A stretch of 61,861 bases of DNA from Micavibrio sp. (GTDB lineage Bacteria > Pseudomonadota > Alphaproteobacteria > Micavibrionales > Micavibrionaceae): contig JALSJP010000017.1 in the NCBI GenBank assembly GCA_026989265.1, forward strand, positions 1 to 61,861. The letters run 5' to 3'. A program made the translations under genes and the position numbers. Every line of letters starts with the position of its first letter. The first letter of the stretch is position 1. Of this stretch, positions 35,243 through 43,055 are shown piece after piece. The notes beneath the pieces were generated by a model. It saw only the letters and a program-made list of their open reading frames with translations, was not told the DNA's origin and did not search any database.

Positions 35243-36028
35243 TTATCTAAGCTGAGCTACTGACCTTAGCATTTCATCGCTTGTTGAAATTACTTTGGAG
35301 TTCATTTCATATGAGCGTTGCGCCGTTATTAGGGAGGTTATTTCGGAGACAACATCAACATTGGATTGCTCTAAAGATCCTTGCTCTATTGCTCCGAACT
35401 GTCCTTGACTGGCAATTCCCGTTATAGGAGTTCCTGAGGCAGTGGTCTCTATATAGAAGTTACCCCCTGTTGCTTCTAGCCCTGCTGGGTTGATGAAATC
35501 AACCAACTGTATCTGCCCTAAATCCTGCACTGCCGCTTGCCCTTGAATGCTAGCTAGGACTTGCCCTTCTTGGTTAATGTCAATGCTTAACGCATTTTCA
35601 GGTATGGTTATGCCGGGATCTACTAAATAGCCATGAACCGTGACAAGCTCGCCATTTTCATTGATTTGGAACGTGCCGTCCCGCGTATATGATAATGTCC
35701 CGTCAGGCATGCTTACTTGAAAAAATCCGCGCCCTAATAACGCTAAATCAAGCTCATTATTTGTTTGCAGCACCGTGCCTTGGGAATGCATGCGGTATAT
35801 TGCGCCGCCCTTAACGCCAAGCCCGACTTGCAAGCCCGATGGAACGGTAGTTCCCGCGTCCGAAGAAGTCGATCCTGGGCGATTGATGTTTTGATACATT
35901 AAATCTTGAAATGCTGCGCGTTGCTTTTTATATCCTGTGGTGGTCATGTTGGCTATATTATTGGATATAACATCAACATTAAGCTGTTGAGCCATCATTC
36001 CAGTTGCGCCTATATTTAGTGATTTCAT
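35243..36028 (-). CDS. flgG: Distal rod protein FlgG
   Basis: 261 aa, the standard length. N-terminus MKSLNIGATGMMAQQLNVDV with ISNNIANMTTTGYKKQRAAF; the centre includes GRGFFQVSMPDGTLSYTRDG; the C-terminus has SNVDVVSEITSLITAQRSYE and ISTSDEMLRSVAQL. FlgG builds the distal rod passing through the LP-ring. It starts 11 bp after flgF. Confidence 0.95.
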   Translation of the reverse strand: MKSLNIGATGMMAQQLNVDVISNNIANMTTTGYKKQRAAFQDLMYQNINRPGSTSSDAGTTVPSGLQVGLGVKGGAIYRMHSQGTVLQTNNELDLALLGRGFFQVSMPDGTLSYTRDGTFQINENGELVTVHGYLVDPGITIPENALSIDINQEGQVLASIQGQAAVQDLGQIQLVDFINPAGLEATGGNFYIETTASGTPITGIASQGQFGAIEQGSLEQSNVDVVSEITSLITAQRSYEMNSKVISTSDEMLRSVAQLR

Positions 36029-36039
36029 GTCCTAAACTC

Positions 36040-36759
36040 CTAGCTTTTGGTTAGTTTTTGTATGGCAGAGCGCAAGCGCTCATGCTCGCCCTCTAGTAAT
36101 TTTTGCGTAGATTGATATTGCCTTAATATTTCGATCATTCTTGTCATCTCAAGAATAGAGTTCACATTTGAGCCCTCTAAAAACCCTTGCTTTACCATGG
36201 TTTTCATTGCGGGATTTGCTGCGCCTTCAGTTGTAAAAATGTTATTTCCGACGGCTTCAAGCTCTTGCACATTGTCAAATTCAACGATTTGCAACTGCCC
36301 GATTTGACCATTTTGATCTGATATCACGCCTTTTTCATCAATTGATATTTCAGTAGAGCTACTTGGTATTGTGATAGGTCCGCCTTGCCCTAGCATTGGA
36401 AACCCAGCAGAGTTTACCAGCGTTCCTTCCGCGGTTTTTTGGAAATTACCGTCGCGAGTATATCCAGTCCCTCCATCAGGCATTTCAACGCTCATAAAGC
36501 CTGCGCCATTTAGGGCTACATTAAAGGGGTTACCCGTTTGCTCTATTGATCCTGCTGCTGTTTTTTGGTATTGACCATAATCTTGCACGAATGATAGGGG
36601 GTCGCCATTATATCTTGGGTCTGATAGATATTCCTTAAAGAGTGGGCTTTGTCCGCGAAATCCCGTCGTATTCATATTGGCAATATTATTAGCAACAATA
36701 CTCATATTGTTCTTTAGCGCCATTTGTCTTGATAGACCTATATATATACTATTTTCCAT
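36040..36759 (-). CDS. flgF: Proximal rod protein FlgF
   Basis: A 239-aa rod protein. N-terminus ENSIYIGLSRQMALKNNMSI with VANNIANMNTTGFRGQSPLF; FlgF-type GAGFMSVEMPDGGTGYTRDG; C-terminal EGSNVNSILEMTRMIEILRQ followed by a Gln/Glu-rich helix. First gene of its operon. A near-consensus sigma-54 promoter lies about 45 bp before the ATG. Confidence 0.93.
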   Translation of the reverse strand: MENSIYIGLSRQMALKNNMSIVANNIANMNTTGFRGQSPLFKEYLSDPRYNGDPLSFVQDYGQYQKTAAGSIEQTGNPFNVALNGAGFMSVEMPDGGTGYTRDGNFQKTAEGTLVNSAGFPMLGQGGPITIPSSSTEISIDEKGVISDQNGQIGQLQIVEFDNVQELEAVGNNIFTTEGAANPAMKTMVKQGFLEGSNVNSILEMTRMIEILRQYQSTQKLLEGEHERLRSAIQKLTKS

Positions 36760-36802
36760 TGCCGTATTTTCTCTTTAAATATAATTACTCTTCATTAGCA
36801 AT

Positions 36803-36817
36803 GCATGTAGCGTGCCA
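36803..36817 (-). promoter_or_regulatory. Sigma-54 promoter of the flgF operon
   Basis: On the minus strand TGGCACG-CTAC-ATGC: an exact -24 element and the GC of -12 with GG-N10-GC spacing. The predicted start is about 30 bp before the flgF ATG. This is the best sigma-54 match in the window. Confidence 0.8.
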
Positions 36818-36999
36818 AAAGAAAATATTGTTTTATTACAGTTGGTTATCTTTGGTATGGCAGTTTTAATATATGGTGCTATTGATATATCTGTGGCAGT
36901 ATTTTCCTATTAGGGCGCAAATTCTTGATTAGACGTGGGCGCTTGTTTGTCTTATAGTTGTTTGTGAATCTAAACTAACTTTATAATGAGATAATAATT

Positions 37000-37626
37000 A
37001 TGGTAGATGAAGAAGATAAGCTTGATGATGAAATTGAGGAAAATGGTGAGTCTGAAGACGGAGAAGACGGAGAAGAGGGCGAGGGTAAGAAAGGCGGCAA
37101 GAAAAAGCTGCTAATGATTATTGTGCCTATTTTACTGCTTATTGGCGGCGGCGCTGGTGCTTATTTTACTGGCATGCTTGACTCGCTACTTGGCGCTCCC
37201 GCTCCTATTGAGGGTGAAGAAGGCGAACATGCCGAGGGTGATGGCGATAAGGAAAAGTCAAAAGACAAGAAAAAAGGCGAGAAGAAAAAAGGTAAAGACG
37301 GCGAATATGAAGAGGCTGCGGAATCTGCGTTTCTTGCCATTCCCACTATAATGGTTAATCTTAATACAGAAGATGGCACGCCAAGATATTTGCGCCTTAC
37401 CGTTCAACTTGAAATGGAAGAAATCGGGGATAAAGACGCGGTGCAGCTAATTATTCCGCGCGTTATCGACCAATTCCAAACTTATTTGCGAGAGCTTAGG
37501 GTTCGCGATTTAAGGGGGTCTGCTGGTATATACCGATTGCAAATGGAATTGCTTTGGCGCGTTAATCAGGCAACAGCCCCGATAGAAATTAAGGATGTTT
37601 TATTTCAGGAAATCCTTATACAATAG
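37000..37626 (+). CDS. fliL: Flagellar basal body-associated protein FliL
   Basis: A 208-aa inner-membrane protein: a very acidic N-terminus, one membrane segment (about 39-58, LLMIIVPILLLIGGGAGAYF), a charged Lys/Glu linker (about 68-105), then the FliL domain (FLAIPTIMVNLNTEDGTPRY, LRLTVQLEMEE, RVIDQFQTYLRELRVRDLRG, INxVLFQEILIQ-like end). FliL rings surround the stator and stabilise its active form. First gene of fliL-fliM-DUF6468-motE. The acidic N-terminal domain is longer than in enteric FliL. Confidence 0.9.
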   Translation: MVDEEDKLDDEIEENGESEDGEDGEEGEGKKGGKKKLLMIIVPILLLIGGGAGAYFTGMLDSLLGAPAPIEGEEGEHAEGDGDKEKSKDKKKGEKKKGKDGEYEEAAESAFLAIPTIMVNLNTEDGTPRYLRLTVQLEMEEIGDKDAVQLIIPRVIDQFQTYLRELRVRDLRGSAGIYRLQMELLWRVNQATAPIEIKDVLFQEILIQ

Positions 37627-37727
37627 CTGTTATTTCGTATAATATAGGCGATATGGCATGTATTTTGCTTATATAACTTATAGATATAAGCAAAAGTTAA
37701 AACATTAAAGTTAAAGCAGTTGTTATT

Positions 37728-38867
37728 ATGAGCGATACAGACACAGAAGAACTCTCGCAGATGAGCGATGAAGAACAGGCCATGATGGATGAGTGGGCTG
37801 CTATGGCTGATGATGGCGATGGTGATGCTTCAGAAGAAAGCGATAGCGCGGAAGCTAGCGTGGAAGCCAGTGATGGCGGCGTTGAGGATGACGGAAGTAC
37901 GCGCATTCTCAACCAAGAGGAAATAGACAGTCTGCTTGGCTTTGATGATGAGGGCGCGGGAGACGGCGAAACTTCTGGCGTTATGGCTTTGGTCAACTCT
38001 GCTATGGTCAATTATGAGCGCCTTCCCATGCTCGATATTGTCTTTGACCGCTTGGTGCGCCTCATGTCTACATCTTTGCGTAACCTTACGGGCGATAATG
38101 TTGAAGTTAGCTTAGATCAAGTCTCAACGGTGCGCTTTGGTGATTATATTAACTCTATCCCGCTTCCTGCTATGCTTTCAGTGTTTAAGGCAGAGGAATG
38201 GGATAATAACGGGCTTATGGTCACAGATAGTGCGCTTATTTACTCAATCGTCGATGTTCTTCTTGGCGGTCGCAAAGGGGAGTCATCTATCCGCATAGAA
38301 GGTCGCCCCTACACTACTATCGAAAGTAAGCTTGTTGAAAAAATGGTTCATATAGCGTTAACTGATCTTTCATCTGCTTTTGACCCTCTATCACCAGTTA
38401 GCTTTAACCTTGATAGGGTGGAAACAAACCCAAGATTTGCTACAATTACTCAAAGTGGTAATGCTTGCGTTATTACGCGTTTGCGCGTGGATATGGGAGA
38501 GCGCGGCGGGCGCGTTGAGATTTTAATCCCCTATGCTACGCTTGAGCCTATTCGTGAGCTTTTATTGCAAATGTTTATGGGCGAGAAATTCGGTCGTGAT
38601 TCTATATGGGAGAATCACCTCACCGAAGAGCTTCATAAAACCGATGTGCAACTGCAAGCTGTACTTGGTGAGATGTCCGTTCCGCTGGGGGAAATGCTTA
38701 ACTGGAAAGTTGGCGATCAAATAATGCTAAATAGCTTTGTCAACGAAGATGTTGAGCTGCGCTGCGGTGATTTCCCAATGTTTAAAGGTCCTGTTGGTCA
38801 AAAACAAGAGCATATAGCCGTGCGCGTTGAGGATTATATAGCATCTGAAGAGGGCAGGGATTTATGA
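37728..38867 (+). CDS. fliM: Flagellar motor switch protein FliM
   Basis: A 379-aa switch protein. After an acidic ~60-residue extension comes ILNQEEIDSLLGF (about 64-76), the EIDALL-type peptide that binds CheY-P. The CheC-like middle domain has LPMLDIVFDRLVRLMSTSLR and YINSIPLPAML. The C-terminal SpoA domain includes LGEMSVPLGEMLNWKVGDQI and LRCGDFPMFKG. The acidic extension before the CheY-binding peptide is unusual, as the peptide is normally at the very N-terminus. The stop overlaps the next gene by four bases. Confidence 0.94.
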   Translation: MSDTDTEELSQMSDEEQAMMDEWAAMADDGDGDASEESDSAEASVEASDGGVEDDGSTRILNQEEIDSLLGFDDEGAGDGETSGVMALVNSAMVNYERLPMLDIVFDRLVRLMSTSLRNLTGDNVEVSLDQVSTVRFGDYINSIPLPAMLSVFKAEEWDNNGLMVTDSALIYSIVDVLLGGRKGESSIRIEGRPYTTIESKLVEKMVHIALTDLSSAFDPLSPVSFNLDRVETNPRFATITQSGNACVITRLRVDMGERGGRVEILIPYATLEPIRELLLQMFMGEKFGRDSIWENHLTEELHKTDVQLQAVLGEMSVPLGEMLNWKVGDQIMLNSFVNEDVELRCGDFPMFKGPVGQKQEHIAVRVEDYIASEEGRDL

Positions 38868-39529
38868 GCGGAGAGCTAATATCTTTGATTTTAGATGTTG
38901 TTATATTGGGCTTTCTTATCGCCACGATATTTTATGCAATTCGCCTTTCTAAAAGCCTAAGTGATTTCAAAGCCCACCGCCGTGAATTTAACGGTGTGAT
39001 TACAAGTCTTTTATCCAGCATAGATCAAGCTGAACGCTCCGTTCATAGCTTAAAACAAGTTAGCGTCCATGAAGCAGCCGAGCTTGAAAGGCTTATAAAG
39101 CAATCAAAATTAATGTTTGAAGACCTTCAGATAATTAATGAAGCTGGCGAAAATATGGCTAAACGGCTTGAAAAACTAGCCGAGGAAAACAGGAAAATAG
39201 CGCAAAAATCTCACAGATCATTTGGTGATAATGATGATGGTAAAATCCACTCAAAAGTGCCGTTTAAATCTAAATCTAGATCAAAAAAAGATTACAAATC
39301 AACACTTAAGGCAGTTGATAAAGATGATAATATGCCATCATTCATGATACAAGATCGTGAATTTGATAATGATTTTGGTGGCGGTGATGCCCAAAACAAC
39401 ATGGCTGATGACCTGCACAGTGAGATGCCAAATGACCTGCAAAGCAAGGCAGAGCAAGAGTTATTCGCCGCCCTTCATAATAATGAGCGTAACAATAAGC
39501 GTAAATCTCCTAAAAGGGGGGGCAGCTAA
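38864..39529 (+). CDS. DUF6468-type flagellar operon protein
   Basis: A 221-aa protein with one N-terminal membrane segment (about 5-25, ISLILDVVILGFLIATIFYA) followed by a conserved helical region (RLSKSLSDFKAHRREFNGVI, LLSSIDQAERSVHSLKQVSV, EAAELERLIKQSKLMFEDLQ) and a basic, disordered tail. This arrangement is the DUF6468 family seen after fliM in alphaproteobacteria; its function is unknown. It overlaps fliM by 4 bp and abuts the MotE-like gene, so an inner-membrane motor-associated role is likely. Confidence 0.75.
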   Translation: MSGELISLILDVVILGFLIATIFYAIRLSKSLSDFKAHRREFNGVITSLLSSIDQAERSVHSLKQVSVHEAAELERLIKQSKLMFEDLQIINEAGENMAKRLEKLAEENRKIAQKSHRSFGDNDDGKIHSKVPFKSKSRSKKDYKSTLKAVDKDDNMPSFMIQDREFDNDFGGGDAQNNMADDLHSEMPNDLQSKAEQELFAALHNNERNNKRKSPKRGGS

Positions 39530-40216
39530 ATGGGCGGGGCTTTTAAATTATTACCTTTATTGATTATGGTGGCTATATTATCGCTTTCCGTGCGATTGAC
39601 AGAGGTGTTTACAGGAATATCAAATATTTCAAGTACCGCCTTTGCGGAAGCTAAGAAAAAGCCAGAGTCAGATAAAGAGTCAGAGGCTAAAGCAGAGCCA
39701 GAACCAAAAGCAGAGCCAGAGCCTAAAGAAGATATTAAGGTCGTCGATGATAAGAGCGCAAAATCACCTAAATGGAGAGATGCTAGCGACTCGGATACTG
39801 GGCTTGCTGGCGTTAAGTTTGAGCTGTTCAAAGATTTATCAAAGCGGCGCGATTTGCTAGACGCTCAAGAAAGAGATATAAATATCCGTGAGGCTCTTTT
39901 AAAAGCAGCAAAGCAAGAGCTAGCGCGTAAATACCAAGAGCTATCTAAGCTGCGCAACGAAATAGAGGGACTGCTGAAAAACCAGTCCGAAGAAGAAGAT
40001 GCGCGCATAAATAGCCTCGTTAAAATTTACGAGGGTATGAAACCTAAAGATTCCGCGCGCATATTTGATACTCTTGACCTTGATGTACTTTTATCTGTTA
40101 TCTCAAGAATGTCCGAACGTAAGGTCTCACCAGTGCTTGCCGCCATGAATCCAGAGCGCGTGCGCACCATTACCATCATGCTAGCCGAGCAAAAAACACT
40201 ACCTACATTAAGATGA
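39530..40216 (+). CDS. motE: MotE-like flagellar motor chaperone
   Basis: A 228-aa protein. A signal or anchor segment (about 5-25) and an acidic Glu/Lys/Pro repeat stretch (KAEPEPKAEPEPK) are followed by a long coiled coil (about 95-150, KRRDLLDAQERDINIREALL) and a C-terminal MgtE-N-like helical domain (LVKIYEGMKPKDSARIFDTL, MSERKVSPVLAAMNPER). MotE family proteins are periplasmic stator chaperones in rhizobia, acting on MotC. It begins at the first base after the preceding gene. Confidence 0.75.
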   Translation: MGGAFKLLPLLIMVAILSLSVRLTEVFTGISNISSTAFAEAKKKPESDKESEAKAEPEPKAEPEPKEDIKVVDDKSAKSPKWRDASDSDTGLAGVKFELFKDLSKRRDLLDAQERDINIREALLKAAKQELARKYQELSKLRNEIEGLLKNQSEEEDARINSLVKIYEGMKPKDSARIFDTLDLDVLLSVISRMSERKVSPVLAAMNPERVRTITIMLAEQKTLPTLR

Positions 40217-40408
40217 TTTGTTGTAAATTGTATATTTCCCCTTCACTTTATGTTTAGCTTGTATAATATTAAAGTTAGCTTGGTGTTTTTTTTGTAACGC
40301 TTACTATCTGTTAACTATTTATACGCATAATGCTGTTTGTAGGCGTTATATCTAGTTTCACTTGTGTATTTTTAAGTTCTTAACGCCTTTAACAATTAGG
40401 AGACGAAA

Positions 40409-40798
40409 TTGGCTGTAGATATGAATATGAATGTGTTGATTGTTGATGATTATACAACGATGCTACGTATTATCAAAAACCTATTAAAGCAACTTGGTTT
40501 TAATAATATTGATGAAGCAACTGACGGCACGATGGCTCTTGAAAAGGTTAAATCAAAAACTTATGGGCTTGTGATTTCCGATTGGAATATGGAGCCTATG
40601 ACTGGATTTGAATTTCTAAAGCAAGTCCGCGCAGCAGATGCCCCTTATAAAACTGTTCCATTTATTATGGTGACTGCCGAAAGTAAGACTGAAAATGTTA
40701 TTGCGGCAAAGCAAGCGGGCGTTAATAACTATATTGTTAAGCCATTTAATGCAGAAACTCTTAAAACAAAGATAGGTGCAGTTTTAGGCGAGTTTTAG
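40409..40798 (+). CDS. cheY: Chemotaxis response regulator CheY
   Basis: A 129-aa single receiver domain. Acidic pocket from LIVDDYTTM, phospho-acceptor Asp in VISDWNMEPM (about 59), Thr in MVTAES (about 89) and Lys in YIVKPF (about 111). CheY-P binds FliM to change rotation. The start is TTG 40409, since AGGAG stands 6 nt before it, while the next ATG (40421) is too far from that site. It sits in a cheY-cheZ pair inside the motor region, not in a che cluster. Confidence 0.92.
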   Translation: MAVDMNMNVLIVDDYTTMLRIIKNLLKQLGFNNIDEATDGTMALEKVKSKTYGLVISDWNMEPMTGFEFLKQVRAADAPYKTVPFIMVTAESKTENVIAAKQAGVNNYIVKPFNAETLKTKIGAVLGEF

Positions 40799-40835
40799 AG
40801 GTTAGAATTTATTGAAATAGCTATAGGGTAAAAAC

Positions 40836-41453
40836 ATGTCAGAAATAGAGACAAAAACTCAAGAAACATCAGGTGATAAAAAAGAGCGAATAGTTAGTAT
40901 TATTAGCTCTGTCATTGATAAAGTTGGAAGAAATGAACAAGTTTCATTGACGGGCATTTTGACAGAGCTTCGGGATCTACTCCTTGTTATTGAGGAAATG
41001 CGCCGTGATATGGGGGTGGTTCGTCCTTTTGATATTACGGGTAAGCATATACCGGGTGCTACTGATGAGCTTAGCGCAATTGTTGATGCAACGTCGGAGG
41101 CAACGGGAACGATTATGGATTGCTGCGATGTTATTTTAGAAAAATCTGGTGCAGTTGGCGGGGAAAATGGTGATGCTATCACTGCTGAGGTAATGAAAAT
41201 ATTCGAAGCTTGTTCATTCCAAGATGTAACGGGGCAGCGCGTTTCTAAGGTTGTTAAGACATTCAGTGATATTGAAGAGAAAATTGATAGGCTTGTATCC
41301 GTGCTAGGGGTTAAAGTTTCAGGAACTTCTGAGGAAGAGGACGCTAGATCAGAAGATGAAAAGCTTCTTAATGGTCCGCAAATGGCAGATCAAGCAATTT
41401 CACAAGATGATATTGATAAATTATTAGCAGAGCTTGACGGCGTTGCTGAGTAA
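40836..41453 (+). CDS. cheZ: CheY-P phosphatase CheZ
   Basis: A 205-aa helical protein. ATDELSAIVDATSEATGTIM and FEACSFQDVTGQRVSKVVKT match CheZ, the second holding the catalytic Gln (FQDVTGQR, about 130). The acidic linker ends in ISQDDIDKLLAEL (about 188-200), which probably binds CheY and looks like the CheY-binding peptide of FliM. CheZ dephosphorylates CheY-P. It lies 37 bp after cheY. Confidence 0.88.
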   Translation: MSEIETKTQETSGDKKERIVSIISSVIDKVGRNEQVSLTGILTELRDLLLVIEEMRRDMGVVRPFDITGKHIPGATDELSAIVDATSEATGTIMDCCDVILEKSGAVGGENGDAITAEVMKIFEACSFQDVTGQRVSKVVKTFSDIEEKIDRLVSVLGVKVSGTSEEEDARSEDEKLLNGPQMADQAISQDDIDKLLAELDGVAE

Positions 41454-41519
41454 ATAATAGCAAATTACTATAATTATGCCCTATCGCTTTTTGTTTATGA
41501 TTGAGTTATATTATAAAGC

Positions 41520-42188
41520 ATGGCAAACCAATTCCTATCGCTAGCTTTATTCCTGATGTTATTAGCATTCTTTATAGTGATGAACGCATCCTCTAATTAT
41601 GAGGAAACAAAAGCTCGCCCAGTTATGAACAGCATAGCTCTAGCATTTTCGGGCGAAGTTTCGGATAATGCACGTGCGCCCACGCCTAAAAAAAATCACC
41701 TTACCGCAATTGGTGAAGGCGATACGCTAGAGGATTTGGAAGGGCTTTTTAATGCTCATATGGCAGGATTTAAGGTGTCTAGCAATAGGCTAGGCACTGT
41801 TATGCATGTCCAAACATCTATTGGTGAATTTGAAAATGCAATTGATGTTATGGGCGTTGATTATAATGAGGTTGAGCTTGGCGGGGAGGGGGCCTTTCTC
41901 ATGACGATGGTTACCCTCTTGCGCTCAAAGAAAAAATCCATGCCATATCGCGTTGATATGGTTATTAATATTCCAAAAGACCCCGCTGTTTTTCAAAAAC
42001 AAAATAAAGACGAATTTATGCTAAATCTAAAACGCGTTAGTGGGTTTGCTAAAACTTTGGAAGAGGCAGGATTGCCAAAGAAAATGGTAAGTGCAGGGCT
42101 TGCAAAAGGTGACGCGGGCATGATCGATTTGTACTTTTATCGCTACAAGCCAATAGATTTTCCATCCAATATAGTTAATGAGAAATAA
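41520..42188 (+). CDS. MotB-like protein lacking the ion-carrying aspartate
   Basis: A 222-aa protein with one N-terminal membrane segment (LSLALFLMLLAFFIVMNASS) that aligns with the MotB channel helix, but Ala stands at the place of the proton/sodium-binding Asp. The C-terminal part (LNLKRVSGFAKTLEEAGLPK, MVSAGLAKGDAGMIDLYFY) resembles a shortened OmpA/MotB peptidoglycan-binding domain. It sits directly before motB, so it may be a non-conducting partner or regulator of the stator. An in-frame stop lies just before the ATG, which fixes the start; no clear ribosome-binding site is seen. Confidence 0.65.
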   Translation: MANQFLSLALFLMLLAFFIVMNASSNYEETKARPVMNSIALAFSGEVSDNARAPTPKKNHLTAIGEGDTLEDLEGLFNAHMAGFKVSSNRLGTVMHVQTSIGEFENAIDVMGVDYNEVELGGEGAFLMTMVTLLRSKKKSMPYRVDMVINIPKDPAVFQKQNKDEFMLNLKRVSGFAKTLEEAGLPKKMVSAGLAKGDAGMIDLYFYRYKPIDFPSNIVNEK

Positions 42189-42206
42189 GGGGAGGGGAAA
42201 AAGCCT

Positions 42207-43016
42207 ATGGATAAAGACGAAAATTATGATATTAACTCCGATAAAGTGGTGCTTGCCCCCGCAATTACTGAGGATATCCAATCTATTATCCGCAAAAGTG
42301 AAAATGACAACCAAAAAGCCCCTTTGTGGCTTATTACATTTACTGATGTTATGGCTCTTATGCTTACATTTTTTGTTTTGCTTTATGCCATGTCTGTTCC
42401 TGAGCCTGAAAAATGGAAGGCTATTTCTGTATCGCTAGGCAGTAAGTTCAAGGATGAGGGCGCAAAACCTTATAATATGGGGTCTCAAGATGTTATATCT
42501 ATTGATAAAATATCAAGCTCAAAGGCGCTGGATTTAAGTTATCTCAAGGTTTTAGTTGCTAATTTATTAAAGTCAAAAGGGATAGAAGATGTCCTTATAT
42601 TCCAAAATGCTAACCGTCTTATAATATCTTTGCCGTCTGAACTTTTGTTTGAAAGCGGTAGTGCGAGTATGAATTTGCAAGGTAAAAAGATGCTTTTTTC
42701 CTTAGGCGGAGCGCTATCCCGCGTGAAAAATCGCATTGAAATAGTGGGGCATACAGACCCGCAGCCCATAACATCTTCTCGCGGAGATTATAAAACTAAC
42801 TGGGAGCTATCACTAGCAAGAAGCTCTGCCGTGGCATCTATCCTTAGAGAGGTGGGATATGACCGCCATATAACAGTAAAGGGCGCATCTAGCGCGCGTT
42901 ATGATGAATTATCAGAAGATATAGATGAGGATAAGCGTCATGATCTCTCACGGCGTGTCGATATTATTTTAATGGATGATGCAGGTTTTAGAGCAAAGCT
43001 TTATAGCTTGCAATAA
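42207..43016 (+). CDS. motB: Flagellar motor stator protein MotB
   Basis: A 269-aa stator subunit. The membrane helix LITFTDVMALMLTFFVLLYA carries the essential Asp (Asp47). A linker/plug region (KWKAISVSLGSKFKDEG) is followed by the OmpA-like peptidoglycan-binding domain (IEIVGHTDPQPITSS, NWELSLARSSAVASILREVG, RRVDIIL). It couples ion flow to torque with MotA (gene at 15969). GGAGGGG lies upstream of the ATG. It is preceded by a MotB-like paralog. Confidence 0.93.
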   Translation: MDKDENYDINSDKVVLAPAITEDIQSIIRKSENDNQKAPLWLITFTDVMALMLTFFVLLYAMSVPEPEKWKAISVSLGSKFKDEGAKPYNMGSQDVISIDKISSSKALDLSYLKVLVANLLKSKGIEDVLIFQNANRLIISLPSELLFESGSASMNLQGKKMLFSLGGALSRVKNRIEIVGHTDPQPITSSRGDYKTNWELSLARSSAVASILREVGYDRHITVKGASSARYDELSEDIDEDKRHDLSRRVDIILMDDAGFRAKLYSLQ

Positions 43017-43055
43017 CACTAGATCATGAGGCTTAGCTATGGCATTATTAAAAGC

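Noticed and set aside
36940-36970. Sigma-54-like sequence TGGGCGC-TTGT-TTGT before fliL
   Set aside because: The invariant GC of the -12 element is GT, and the -24 box is poor.
40285-40305. Sigma-54-like TGGTGT...TTGT before cheY
   Set aside because: Mostly a T-run and it lacks the -12 GC.
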